A DNA stretch of 64,000 nt from assembly GCF_000715075.1 (NCBI RefSeq), contig NC_134082.1, forward strand, positions 98,310,399-98,374,398, given 5' to 3'. Below, piece after piece: positions 44,899 through 55,302 of this stretch. Source of the DNA: Nicotiana tabacum (Eukaryota > Streptophyta > Magnoliopsida > Solanales > Solanaceae). The notes under the pieces are model-generated. The model did not search any database, was not told the origin of the DNA, and worked only from the letters and a program-made list of their open reading frames with translations. The translations under genes and the position numbers were made by a program. Position 1 is the first letter of the stretch; each line of letters begins with the position of its first letter.

Positions 44899-46582
44899 TG
44901 TCACGACTCAAACCGAAGGGTCACGACGGGCACCCGATGCCTTACTCAACTGAGTACCAAAGTAACATATCTTTCTTATCGTACTATCATTGGTAACTGG
45001 GCCAACATGGCCTCTGACATACTGTATAAAATGAACCTCTGTCTACAAAGCCTCTAAAAGTATTTGACATCAAATGGGACAGGGTACTGGCCTACCCATA
45101 AGTATGTAGCAAAACACTAACATGATAACTCATGGACTCGGCTGCACTCCAAATGAGGTGGAGTCTTACCGATCTTTCGCTGAATGTTAACCTCGTCTAC
45201 TATAAGGGCTCGTCAAACTGATTGTTCATACCTGCAGGCATAAATGCAGTGTCCTCAACAAAAAGACATCAGTACGAATAATGTACCGAGTATGCAAGGC
45301 ACATAAATAAGTATATAAAAGACATGGAAGAAACATGGAGTAAATGACTCAACCAGTAAGTCTGGATAACTCTGTAAATCATGAAATACTTATAGTTCCA
45401 TGCATATGCATAAGAATGTCATGTCGTGCATAGGTACATGTGTTCATAACATCATCAAGCCTCTAAGGGCATCCCATCATATCATCTCGGTCACTGTGGA
45501 CAAAATCATCAACGTATACTAGCTGATCAGGTGGTGGTGCGTATATAACTCCGTAACCTTTTCCCACATCCCATATACATGTATATACATATATACGCGT
45601 ATATAACGTCATTTGGTCATTGGTCAATGTACATGTATAAATTAATGCAATGCATGAGAAGTACGTCAATAAAATCTCTTGGAACATCATAAGACCATTA
45701 TGTCTCTAATTAATATCATGAAATAAACTTTATCAATTACGCATTTTTCTGAGACCCATGAACAGATGATAGAATAATAGGACATATGGGGAATCAAGAA
45801 CATAAGCATCTCTAGCATTTCTATGAATAGAGTCATTTATGGAAGTTGTGCATTTTCTCGTTTCGTTTGTATCGTATAGATCATGCCAAAAAGAAAGAAG
45901 GGATAGCCTTAACATACCTGAGTCGATTCTCTTGACAATCCCTCTAACACATGTTAATTGCGACAAAACACATAATAACACATATTCATCCGTATGATAT
46001 TCTGGAGAAAGATTGTACCGTACTCCCTTAGAATCGCAAAATCATGTTGCTATTATACTAAGAAGTCTCGTATGAATCTTGTTTCAAGAAAAATCAGGTT
46101 ACTACCATTCAAATGCTTGTATGAATTGTTGATGCATTTTCATTCGTTACTTAGTATTAGTAAGAAATGACCATCTTCATTAGAGTAGCCTTCATTAGTA
46201 ATGACCATCTTTATTAGAGAAGCCTTTTGTATTAGTGAGTGTAGGCCCCATTTATGTGTGACTAAGCCATAAAACTCTTCTAAAAATGTGCCACCTTTTT
46301 ACATGACTTAAGAGTCATTTCTAGGCTTGATCAAGACAGCCTTGGGCTTCCACGTTAAGGGCACTTAGTCTTATCCATTTTAAGCTTGATTACTTAATTA
46401 ATCTCCCATTAAAAATCCATAATTATCCACATAATTAGGAATTATTTCAGATTACTTAAAATATTACTCATTTTTAACAAACTTTATACACCTTACTATT
46501 ATGGTCATGTGGTACCTTGTATGGCACTAGTCCATAAATATGGGATATTATAGCTAGGACCCTATTTATCCCAAATTATCGA
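44899..46582 (+). repeat. Solo LTR, left part (1684 bp)
   Basis: Starts TGTCACGACTCAAACCG and is flanked by CGTGA. The LTR continues after the inserted Tekay element at 57585 and ends GGGTGTAACA at 57828, total 1928 bases. No internal retroelement sequence belongs to it, so it is a solo LTR left by LTR-LTR recombination. Its right third matches 32240-32840. Confidence 0.8.
46578..46582. repeat. Left target duplication of the Tekay element
   Basis: ATCGA before the LTR start; the partner after the element is ATCAA (57585-57589). Four of five bases match. Confidence 0.6.
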
Positions 46583-49500
46583 TGTGACGACCCGGCTAGT
46601 CATCTCATGATTTACCACTCTGTTTCCCCCATTTCTTCTTCGTGTTGCTTTGTCTATCGATTTTATGCGTGTTCGGGTTGGTCGGCTCGAGTTCGGAAAG
46701 GATTTGGTAAGGTTTGAGACACTTAATCTCTTTTGAGGAAGCTTAAGTTGGAAAAGTTAACCGGATATTGGCTTATGTGTTAGAGGGCTCGGATGTGAGT
46801 TTCGATGGTTTGTATAGCTTCGGTAGGTTATTTGAGACTTAGAAGCGTGATCGGAATGAGTTTTGGAGGTTCGGAGTAGATTTAGGCTTGAATTGGCGAA
46901 ATTGGATTTTTGGTGATTTCTGGTTGATAGGTGAGATTTTGATATAGGGGTTGGAATGGAATTTCTAGAGTTGCAGTAGTTCCGTTGTGTCATTTGGGAT
47001 GTGTGTGCAAAATTTCAGGTCATTCGGACATGGTTTGGTTAGTTTTTTTATCAAAAGCGTAATTTAGAAGATTTTTGAATTCTGAGGCTTGAATCCGATG
47101 CGAATTTGGTGTTTTGATATTGTTTTGAGCATTCCGAAGGTTGGAACAAGTTTGAATGAGGTTATGGTATATGTTGGCATGTTTGATTAAGGTCCCGGGG
47201 GCCTCGGGTGAGTTTCGGATGGTCAATCGGACCATTTCATGTTGTTTGGAGTTACGGAAAAACTGTTGTGTGTTGGAGAGGAATTAGACCTTCACGTTCG
47301 CGAGTAGGTCCTCGCGTTCGCGAAGGGTTAGTTGGTGAAGGCTGGGATTTAAGCCTTCGCATTTGTGAGGAAGGCTCCACGTTCGCGAAGGGCTAAGTGA
47401 TTGGGCATCGCGTTAGCGAGGGAGGCTCCGCATTCACGTAGAGTAGGGTTGTGCATTTGGATCGGATATCCGAAATCCGATCCGATCCACTCTATTTCAG
47501 ATTTTCGGATTTCAAATTTCGGATTTTCGGATTGGATACGGATTGTGTTTTATGAAATTTTGGATTTTCGGATTGGATTCGGATTGGTATGATTTTAATC
47601 TGATCCGATCCGATATCCGAAATTATATGTACCTATATAAATACACACTAAAATTTTAGGGTTATGCTTATTCATTTTTCACACACCCCCTTACTCACTT
47701 AGATTTTTCCGCCTCTCTTGCACCTCTCTTCTCTTCAGTGAAGACTAAAAGAGTCTCAATGACTCAAACTTCCGATTTTACTTTGATTTTATGTCTCTTT
47801 CTTCTGCCTCTCTTCTCTTCTGTTTTTTATGTCTATTTCATGTTCTATTCTTCAACTTTTGATTTTATTTTGATTTTTTTGTTTGTTTTGGTAGATGGAA
47901 GATGAGATAGAGACACCGAATAAACTTTAAATTGTTAAAAAATTTTGTGACAATCCGATCCGACAATCCGAAAAATTATCCGATCCAAAGTTTAAAATCT
48001 GATCCAATCCAATGTTAATTCGGATCGGATTCGGATTGCCCTTTTCAGAATCCGAAATCCGAAATCCGAAATATGCTAAATCCGATCCAATCCGTGCATA
48101 GCCTAACGTAGAGGAAATTGCTCAGCTAGGTTTGAGGTCGAGTTGTTCATCGCGTTCGCGAGAGAAGGGGTGCATTCGCGAAGAGTTATCTGAGGAAGCA
48201 TCACATTCGCGATAGGCAAGTCGCGATCACAAAGAGGAAATTTTGGTCAAAGTTGATCTATGCTTCGCGAACGCGAGGCGTTGACCGCGTTCGCGAAGAA
48301 GGAAATGAGGTCTGGGCAGAATGTTTAAATAGTCGTCTTGTCCGCGATTTTGGGGTTTATTTCCACTATTTTTTAGTGTTTTTGGAGCTTTTTGAAGAGG
48401 ATTGAAGAGGTATTCAAGGGGAATCACTTGGAGGTAAGATTCATGGACTTAATACTCGATTTTAATGTGAAATCTACCTAATTAATCATGGAAATTAAGC
48501 CTAAAATTGAAGAACTAGGGCTTGAAATTGGAGACCTAGAATTTGGGATTTGAGGGGTCATTTGTGGTTGGATTTTGATGCTTTTGGTATAAATGAACTC
48601 GGGGAGTGATAAGGAATCCATTGATGTGAATTTTATCGGGATCCGAGATGTGGGCCCAGGGGTCGGGTTTTGGTAATTTCTGAATTTGTGTTGTAAATTG
48701 AATACTTTTGCTTGGGCTTCGTTCTCTTAGCATATTTTGATGCAGTGATTCTTATTTTGGATAGATTCGACGCAAGTGAAGGCCGATTCGAGGGGCAAAG
48801 GCGTCACAGGCTAGAGTTTGGACCGGATTGAGGTGAGTAATGATTGTAAATGACGTCCTAAGGGAATGAAACCCCGGATTGCACATCGTCGTGCTATATT
48901 GCGGTGACGCACACGCTTGATGATGAGCATGGGGCGTGCACTATTGGGGATTGGGACTTACTCCATCCCGAATGACTATTTTACCGCGTATTTGACTGAA
49001 AACTATTTGTTATCATCATGTTTTGGACTGAATGCCATATTTGGGCCTTGTGCCAACTATTTGAACCCTTAGGGGATTTTTACTGATATTTTCTCACTGT
49101 TTTGACTTTATACTTGAACTCAATCATGCTATATTCTACTGTTTTCATAACTAAGCCATGTCTACTCTGCTTTAACACTTAAAATGATATTTTAACTGAC
49201 ATTTTGGGCTGAGCACCATGTTTTACTGTTGCCCGAATGGCTTGAGAGATTCTGACTGAGTAAGGACGAGGACCTATGTTGTGAGGAAACATTGATTATG
49301 ATTATGAGGCCGAGGGCCTGAGATTTGTACGCCACGAGGTGGCTTGTTGATATGAGGCCAAGAGCCTAGTGATGATGCCACGAGATGGCTTGATATTGTG
49401 CTTGGGCCGTAAGGGGTCCCTCCAGGAGTCTACACACCCCCATTGAGTGCGGGTACCCATTGTGATGTGAGATATAGCCCGAGGGGTAGGTATTGTTCTG

Positions 49501-50178
49501 AGATATTGCCCGAGGGGCGGATTTGTTGATATTGTGCCCGAGGGGCGAACCTTATGTGTCTATCTTTCTTATTGCCTGTCATTTTCCTGCTTAATTATTG
49601 AAAAGGCATTTCATGAAGTTTAACTGAACTAAAATGATTTTTACATATCTTTACTGATTAACTGTCTACTGGCTTTTACTGCTTCATTATAACCTGTAAT
49701 GTGCCTTACGGGATTTCTTGCTTTCAGTCTTTATTTATGATTATTACTCACTGAGTTGGAGTACTCACTTTACTCCCCGCACCCTGTGTGCAGATTCAGG
49801 CGTTGCCAATCCTGCTAACGAGAGTTGAGAGCTCCCGGCAGACTTCGAAGTTCACGAGGTAGCTGCTTGGCGTCCGCAGTCCCGTGTTTCTCCCCCTTTT
49901 ATCTCATTTATTTTCCCTTATTAGTGACTTTGTAATAGTTTCGTAGACTTTTTGGACTTGTACTAGAATTGATAGATGCTCATAACTAGTGACACCCCGG
50001 TATCGAGCTGTGTTGGGTTTATTTTCCGCAAACTGTTCGGTTACCTTTGGGTTATTTATTACGTTTTAGACTTAATTCTTATTGTTTAATTGCTTAAAAT
50101 TGAAATTGGAAAGTGTCAGCTGGCCTTGTCTTCATGAGAGGCGCCATCACGATCGAGTCCGGATTTAGAGTCGTGACA
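46583..50178 (+). repeat. Tekay 5' LTR (3596 bp including a MITE)
   Basis: Runs from TGTGACGACCCGGC to GAGTCGTGACA. Compared with the 3' LTR it carries a 662-bp MITE (47444-48105) and keeps about 640 bases (48195-48838) that the 3' LTR has lost. Block 47290-48300 is unusually rich in TTCGCG and CGCGAA. The 'cccgagggg' repeats at 49480-49560 recur in the 3' LTR and, in reverse, at 22190-22460. Confidence 0.9.
47444..48105. mobile_element. hAT-type MITE inside the Tekay 5' LTR
   Basis: 662 bases flanked by a perfect 8-bp duplication ACGTAGAG (47436-47443 and 48106-48113), the length made by hAT transposases. The ends TAGGGTTGTGCA and (reverse) TAGGCTATGCAC are imperfect inverted repeats. The sub-terminal parts are filled with GGATCGGAT and TCCGAAATCC motifs in opposite orientation. 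There is no transposase. The empty site is visible in the 3' LTR near 56155. Confidence 0.88.
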
Positions 50179-50181
50179 AGT

Positions 50182-50194
50182 TGGTATTAGAGCC
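50182..50194 (+). other. Primer binding site of the Tekay element
   Basis: TGGTATTAGAGCC, an initiator-Met tRNA type site with one C-to-T change, three bases after the LTR. Confidence 0.8.
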
Positions 50195-50382
50195 TAGGTT
50201 ACATAGGTCTCACGAGTCATGAGCAGGTTTAGTAGAGTTTTGCGGATCGGTACGGAGACGTCTGTATTTATCCTCGAGAGGCTATAGAATCTTTAGGAAA
50301 AAAAACTTCGTATTCTTGAAATTCTTGTCATGCGAATCTGTTGATCCGAGTACTAAACTTCTATTATTCTATTCTCTCACAA

Positions 50383-51880
50383 ATGGTTAAGACACGCGCT
50401 ACCGGTCAGGATGGACAACCACCAGTACCACCAGATATGGCAACTAGAGGCCGAGGACGCAGTCATGGTCGTGGTAGGGGCAGAGGTGTGGCCCGCACAG
50501 CAGCTAGGGCAGCACCTGCAGATCCACCAACCACCCCAGTTCAGGATCAAGTCCCAGTTGTGGATGCTCTAACAGCACCAGCTCAGGCACCAGCTGTGCC
50601 TATTATGATTTCGGGTCTTCAAGAGGCCTTGGCTCAGATTTTATCAGTTTGCACGGGCCTAGCTTAGGTGGTTTCAGTCACTACAACCGCAGCTACTTCT
50701 CAGATCGGGGGAGGCAATCAGACTCCCGCCGCTCGCACACATGAGCAGGTCGTGCAGGGACTTCAGACATAGGGGGCATATCCAGCCCATTTGGTTGCAG
50801 CTGCCCGAGACTATGTAGTCCCTGCCATGCTAGAGGATGATCAGCATAGGTTGGAGAGGTTTGGTAGACTTCAGCCTCCGACCTTCAGTGGTGCAGAGGG
50901 CGAGGATGCCCAAGGTTTCTTAGATAAGTGTTAGAGGATGCTTCGTACATCGGGTATTCTGGAGACCAGCGGGGTCGCTTTCACTACTTATCAGTTTTTA
51001 GGAGCTGCCTTCACTTGGTGGGAGACTTTTAAGAGACGTAGGTCTATTGGTGTAACACCCCTTACCTGGCAGCAGTTCTCTGTTCTTTTTCTGGAAAAGT
51101 ATGTGCCGCAGTCTTACAGAGAGGAGGTACGTTGGGAGTTTGAGGGTTGCGTCAGGGAGAGATGACTGTGACGCAGTATGAGATAAGGTTCTCCGAGTTA
51201 GCTCGTTATGAGATTTGGTTGGTTCCGACAGATAGAGAGAGGATTAGGAGGTTTGTTGATGGCCTCACTTATCAGCTTCGTATTCTCATGACCAGGGAGA
51301 GGGTGACTGGTGCTACTTTTGAGGAGGATGTGGATATTGCCCGTGAGATTAAGTCTGTTCGTCACTAGGAGCGAGATGAGAGGGAGGCTAAGAGGCCTCA
51401 AGGATCTGGTAGTTATAGTGGTGCTCCTTCGAGAGGTCAGTTTTAGCACGGCAGAGGCCGTCCATTCAGGCATGCTCAGCCAGCTCGCCTAGGTTATCGT
51501 AGGGCGTCATCGGGTCATGGTTCTCACAGTTCTCATTAGGGCCAGTCATTACTTAGTGCCCTTCCAGCTCAAAGTTTGTCACGTGCTCTATTAGTCCAGG
51601 GCTCTTCTATGCCAGGTGCATCATCTAGTCATTCCGGTGTTAGGGGTTCCCTTCAGTCCCCTTCTTCAACACCCGGGAGTTGCTATGAGTGTAGAGAGAT
51701 GAGCCATATGTAGAGGCAATGTCCTCGTCGTCTTGCGGGTTCATCTCAACAGAGGGGTCAATCATCGGCTTCAACGCTAGTTACTTCACCACCACCCACC
51801 CAGCCAGCTAGGGGTGGAGGTCAGTCAACTAGGGGTCGCCCTAGAGGGGGAGGTGCTCAGGTGGCGGTCAGGACCGTTTC
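50383..51880 (+). pseudogene. Tekay gag
   Basis: ATG at 50383 (MVKTRATGQDGQPPVPPDMA), then a Gly-Arg repeat stretch (RGRGRSHGRGRGRG). The capsid core follows: FLGAAFTWWETFKRR, QFSVLFLEKYVPQSYREEVR and MTVTQYEIRFSELARY. A knuckle CYECREMSHMxRQC (C-x2-C-x4-H-x4-C) lies near 51682-51723. In-frame TAG stops at 50665, 50770, 50932, 51366, 51444, 51537 and 51711 and a one-base shift near 51155 destroy it. Most of the stops stand where Gln would be expected. Confidence 0.85.
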
Positions 51881-52400
51881 TATGCACTTCTAGCTAGGCT
51901 TGATGTTATTGCTTCTGATGCTGTTATTATAGGTAGTATTTCAGTCTGCCACAAAGATGCCTCTGTATTATTTGATCCCTGTTCCACCTTTTCTTATGTG
52001 TCATCATACTTTGCTCGTTATTTGTGTACACCCCGTGAGTCTCTTACTTCACCTGTTCATGTATCTACCCCAGTGGGTAATACTATTATTGTTGACCATG
52101 TGTACCGGTCATGTGTGGTGACTATTGGGGGTCTGGAGACCCGAGTGGATCTTCTATTATTGTGTATGGTGGATTTCGATGTCATTTTAGGCATGGATTG
52201 GCTATCTTCGTGTCGTGCTATTCTGGACTATCATGCTAAGATAGTCACATTGGCTATACCGGGTGTGCCACGGATTGAGTGGCAAGGTGTGACTGATTAT
52301 GTTCCCAGTAGAGTGATTTCATTCTTGAAGGCCCAACGTATGGTTGAGAAGGGTTGTCTTTCATATCTAACCTTTGTGAGGGATGTCGGTGCAGAGACTC
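51881..52400 (+). pseudogene. Tekay protease
   Basis: The active-site loop reads [10 protein letters not shown] in place of the usual DSGATHSF, so Gly is lost. The second conserved strand is [14 protein letters not shown] at about 52168-52209. It is open from 51998 and continuous with RT. Confidence 0.8.
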
Positions 52401-53290
52401 CTAGTGTTGATTCTGTTCCTGTTGTGAGGGATTTTCCTAATGTATTTCCTGCAGACCTGTCGGGCATGCCACCAGACAAGGATATTAATTTTGGTATTGA
52501 CCTGGTGCCGGGCACTCAGCTCATTTCTATTCTGTCATATCGTATGGTACCAGCGGAGTTGAAGGAGTTAAAGGAGCAGCTTCAGGAACTCCTTGATAAG
52601 GGGTTCATTCGGCCTAGTGTGTCACCTTGGGGTGCGCCGGTTCTATTTATGAAGAAGAAGGATGGTACTATGAGGATGTGTATTGATTATAAGCAATTGA
52701 ACAAAGTAACAATTAAGAACAAGTATCATTTGCCTCACATTGATGATTTATTCGACCAGCTTTAGGGAGCGAGAGTGTTCTCCAAGATTGATCTCCGTTC
52801 AGGTTATCACCAGTTGAAGATCATGGACTCGAATATTCTTAAGACAGCTTTCAGGACCCGATATAGTAATTATGAGTTCTTGGTGATGTCTTTTGGCTGA
52901 CCAATGGCCCAGCAATGTTCATGCATTTGATGAACAGCGCGCTCCGGCCTTATCTCAACTCGTTTGTTATAGTCTTCATTGATGATATTCTGGTGTATTC
53001 GCGTAGTCAGGAGGAGCATGCAGAGCATATGAGATTTGTGTTGCAGAGATTGAGGGAGGAGAAGCTTTATGCAAAATTCTCCAAGTGTGAGTTTTGGATC
53101 AGTTTAGTGGCTTTTTTTGGGCACGTGGTGTCTAGTGAGGGTACTCAGGTTGATCCGAAGAAGATAGAGGTGATTCAGAGTTGGCCCAGATCGTCCTCAG
53201 CAATAGAGATTCGTAGCTTCCTTGGTTTGGCAGGTTATTATCGCCGGTTTATTCAGGTATTCTCATCTATCACATTGCCCTTGACAAGTT
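52401..53290 (+). pseudogene. Tekay reverse transcriptase
   Basis: Motifs in order: [18 protein letters not shown] and [20 protein letters not shown] (fingers), then a TAG at 52763 between DQL and [19 protein letters not shown], and a two-base disturbance near 52893-52906. Next is the catalytic FIDDILVYS, then FSKCEFW and [15 protein letters not shown]. The catalytic aspartates are kept, but the frame is broken in at least three places. Confidence 0.88.
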
Positions 53291-53749
53291 GACTCAGAAG
53301 GGTGCTTCATTTGTATGGTCGGATAAGTGTGAGGAGAGCTTCCAGAAGCTCAAGACAGCCTTGACCACAGCTCAAGTATTGGTTTTGCCATCAGCTTCAG
53401 GTTCATATACCGTGTATGTGATGCTTCGAGGGTTGGTATTAGTTGTGTATTGATGCAGAAGGGTAGAGTTATTGCTTATGCTTCTCATCAATTGAAGCCC
53501 CATGAGAAGAACTACCCCATTCATGATTTGGAGTTGGTTGCCATAGTTCATGCGTTAAAGATTTGGAGGCAATACTTATATGGTGTGTCTTGTGAGGTGT
53601 TTACTAATCATCGTAGTCTCCAGCACTTGTTCAAGCAGAAGGATCTTAATTTGTGGCAGTGGAGATGGTTGGAATTGCTAAAGGATTATGATATCACTAT
53701 ATTGTACCATTCGGGAAAGGACAATGTGGTGGCCGATGCTTTGAGCTGA
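53291..53749 (+). pseudogene. Tekay RNase H
   Basis: [16 protein letters not shown] and [19 protein letters not shown] residues (the first catalytic DAS region is shifted by one base near 53415). The clean frame then has [20 protein letters not shown] with [28 protein letters not shown] (usual TDH changed to TNH) and [10 protein letters not shown]. It ends at a TGA (53747) where CGA for Arg is expected. Confidence 0.85.
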
Positions 53750-55130
53750 AAGGCGGTGAGTGTGGGGAGTTTGGAATATATTCCAGTTGGGGAGAGACCT
53801 CTTGCAGTTGATGTTCAGGCCTTGGCCAATCGGTTCATAAGATTAGATATTTTGGAGTCTAGTCGGGTATTGGCTTGTGTGGTTTCTCGGTCTTCCTTAT
53901 ATGATCGCATTAGAGAGCGCCAGTATGATGATCCGCATTTGCTTGTCCTTAAGGACAGAGTTCAGTACGATGATGCCAGGGATGTGACCATTAGTGATGA
54001 TAGGGTGTTGAGGATGCAAGGCTGGATTTGTGTGCCCAATATGGATGGGCTTCGGGAGTTGATTCTGGAAGAGGCCCATAGCTCGCGGTATTCCATTCAT
54101 CTGGGTGCCGCGAAGATGTATCAGGATCTGAGACATCATTATTGGTGGATAAGAATGAAGAAAGACATTGTGGGATTTGTGTCTCGGTGTCTCAATTGTT
54201 AGCAGGTGAAATATGAGCATCAGAGACCGGGTGGCTTGCTTCAGTGGATGGATATTCCAGAGTGGAAGTGGGAGCAGATCACCATGGACTTTGTAGTTGG
54301 ACTTCCATAGACTTTGAAGAAGTTCGATGCTAGTTGGGTGATTGTGGATCGGCTGACCAAGTCCGCTCACTTCATTCCTATGTTTACTACATATGCGGTT
54401 GGCAGAGATCTATATCCGGGAGACTGTTCGTTTGCATGGTGTCCCAGTTTCCATCATTTCAGATAGGGGCACTCAGTTTACTTTGCAGTTTTGGAGGTCT
54501 GTGCAGTGAGAGTTGGGTACTCATGTTGAGTTGAGCACAACTTTTCACCCTCAGACGTACGGACAGTCCGAGCGCGCTATTCAGATATTGGAGGATATGT
54601 TGCGTGGTTGTGTCATTGATTTCGGAGGGTCATGGGATCAATTTCTACCGCTTGCAGAGTTTGCTTATAACAACAACTACTAGTTGAGTATTCAGATGGC
54701 TCCATATGAGGATTTGTATGGAAGGCGATGTAGATCTCTAGTTGGTTGGTTCGAGCCGGGTGAGGCTAGGCTATTGGGGACAAACTTGGTACAGGATGCT
54801 TTAGAAAGGTGTGGGATGTGTCCTACATGGTTTGAGAGAAGGTTTTGTTGAAGGTTTCGCCCATGAAATGTGTCATGAGATTTGGGAAGAAAGGTAAATT
54901 GAGTCCTTGGTTCATTGGACTTTTTGAGGTGCTTCGGAGGATTGGAGATGGCTTATGAGCTTGCTTTTCCACCCAGCTTGTCGAGTGTGCATCCGGTATT
55001 TCATGTTTCTATGCTTCGGAAGTATATTGGGGATCCGTCTCATGTTCTGGATTTCAGCACGGTTCAGTTGGATGGTGATTTGACTTATGATGTGGAGCTA
55101 GCAACTATTTTGGAGCGTCAGGTTTGAAAG
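53750..55130 (+). pseudogene. Tekay integrase
   Basis: The zinc finger H-H-C-C is present: HSSRYSIH-L, then WWIRMKKDIVGFVSRCLNC. The core has [10 protein letters not shown] (first Asp) and ISDRGTQFT-like (second Asp, frame shifted), then HPQTYGQSERAIQ (Glu) and CVIDFGGSWDQFLPLAEFAY. Stops occur at 54200, 54308, 54507 and 54681, with frameshifts near 54395, 54825 and 54930. The C-terminal GPY part ends with SVHPVFHVSMLRKYIGDPSH. Confidence 0.85.
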
Positions 55131-55260
55131 TAGAGATCAAAGGATATAGCTTCAGTGAAAGTGCAGCGGAGAGGTCGGCCCGTGGAGGAGGCTACCAAGG
55201 AGACCGAGCGGGAGATGCGGAGCAGATATCCTCACCTGTTTGAGGCTTCAGGTATGTTTC
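55131..55260 (+). pseudogene. Tekay chromodomain-like tail
   Basis: The frame RGRPVEEATKETEREMRSRY with PHLFEAS follows integrase. It fits the short group-II chromodomain of Tekay elements, but a key aromatic residue (usually Trp in ATWE) is Lys here, and two stops (55125, 55131) precede it. Confidence 0.6.
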
Positions 55261-55302
55261 TTGACTCGTTCGAGGACGAACGTTTGTTCAAATTGGGGAA
55301 GA

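Noticed and set aside
45463..45981. Two minus frames of 75 and 82 codons
   Set aside because: Both are inside the solo LTR and antisense to it; no domain.
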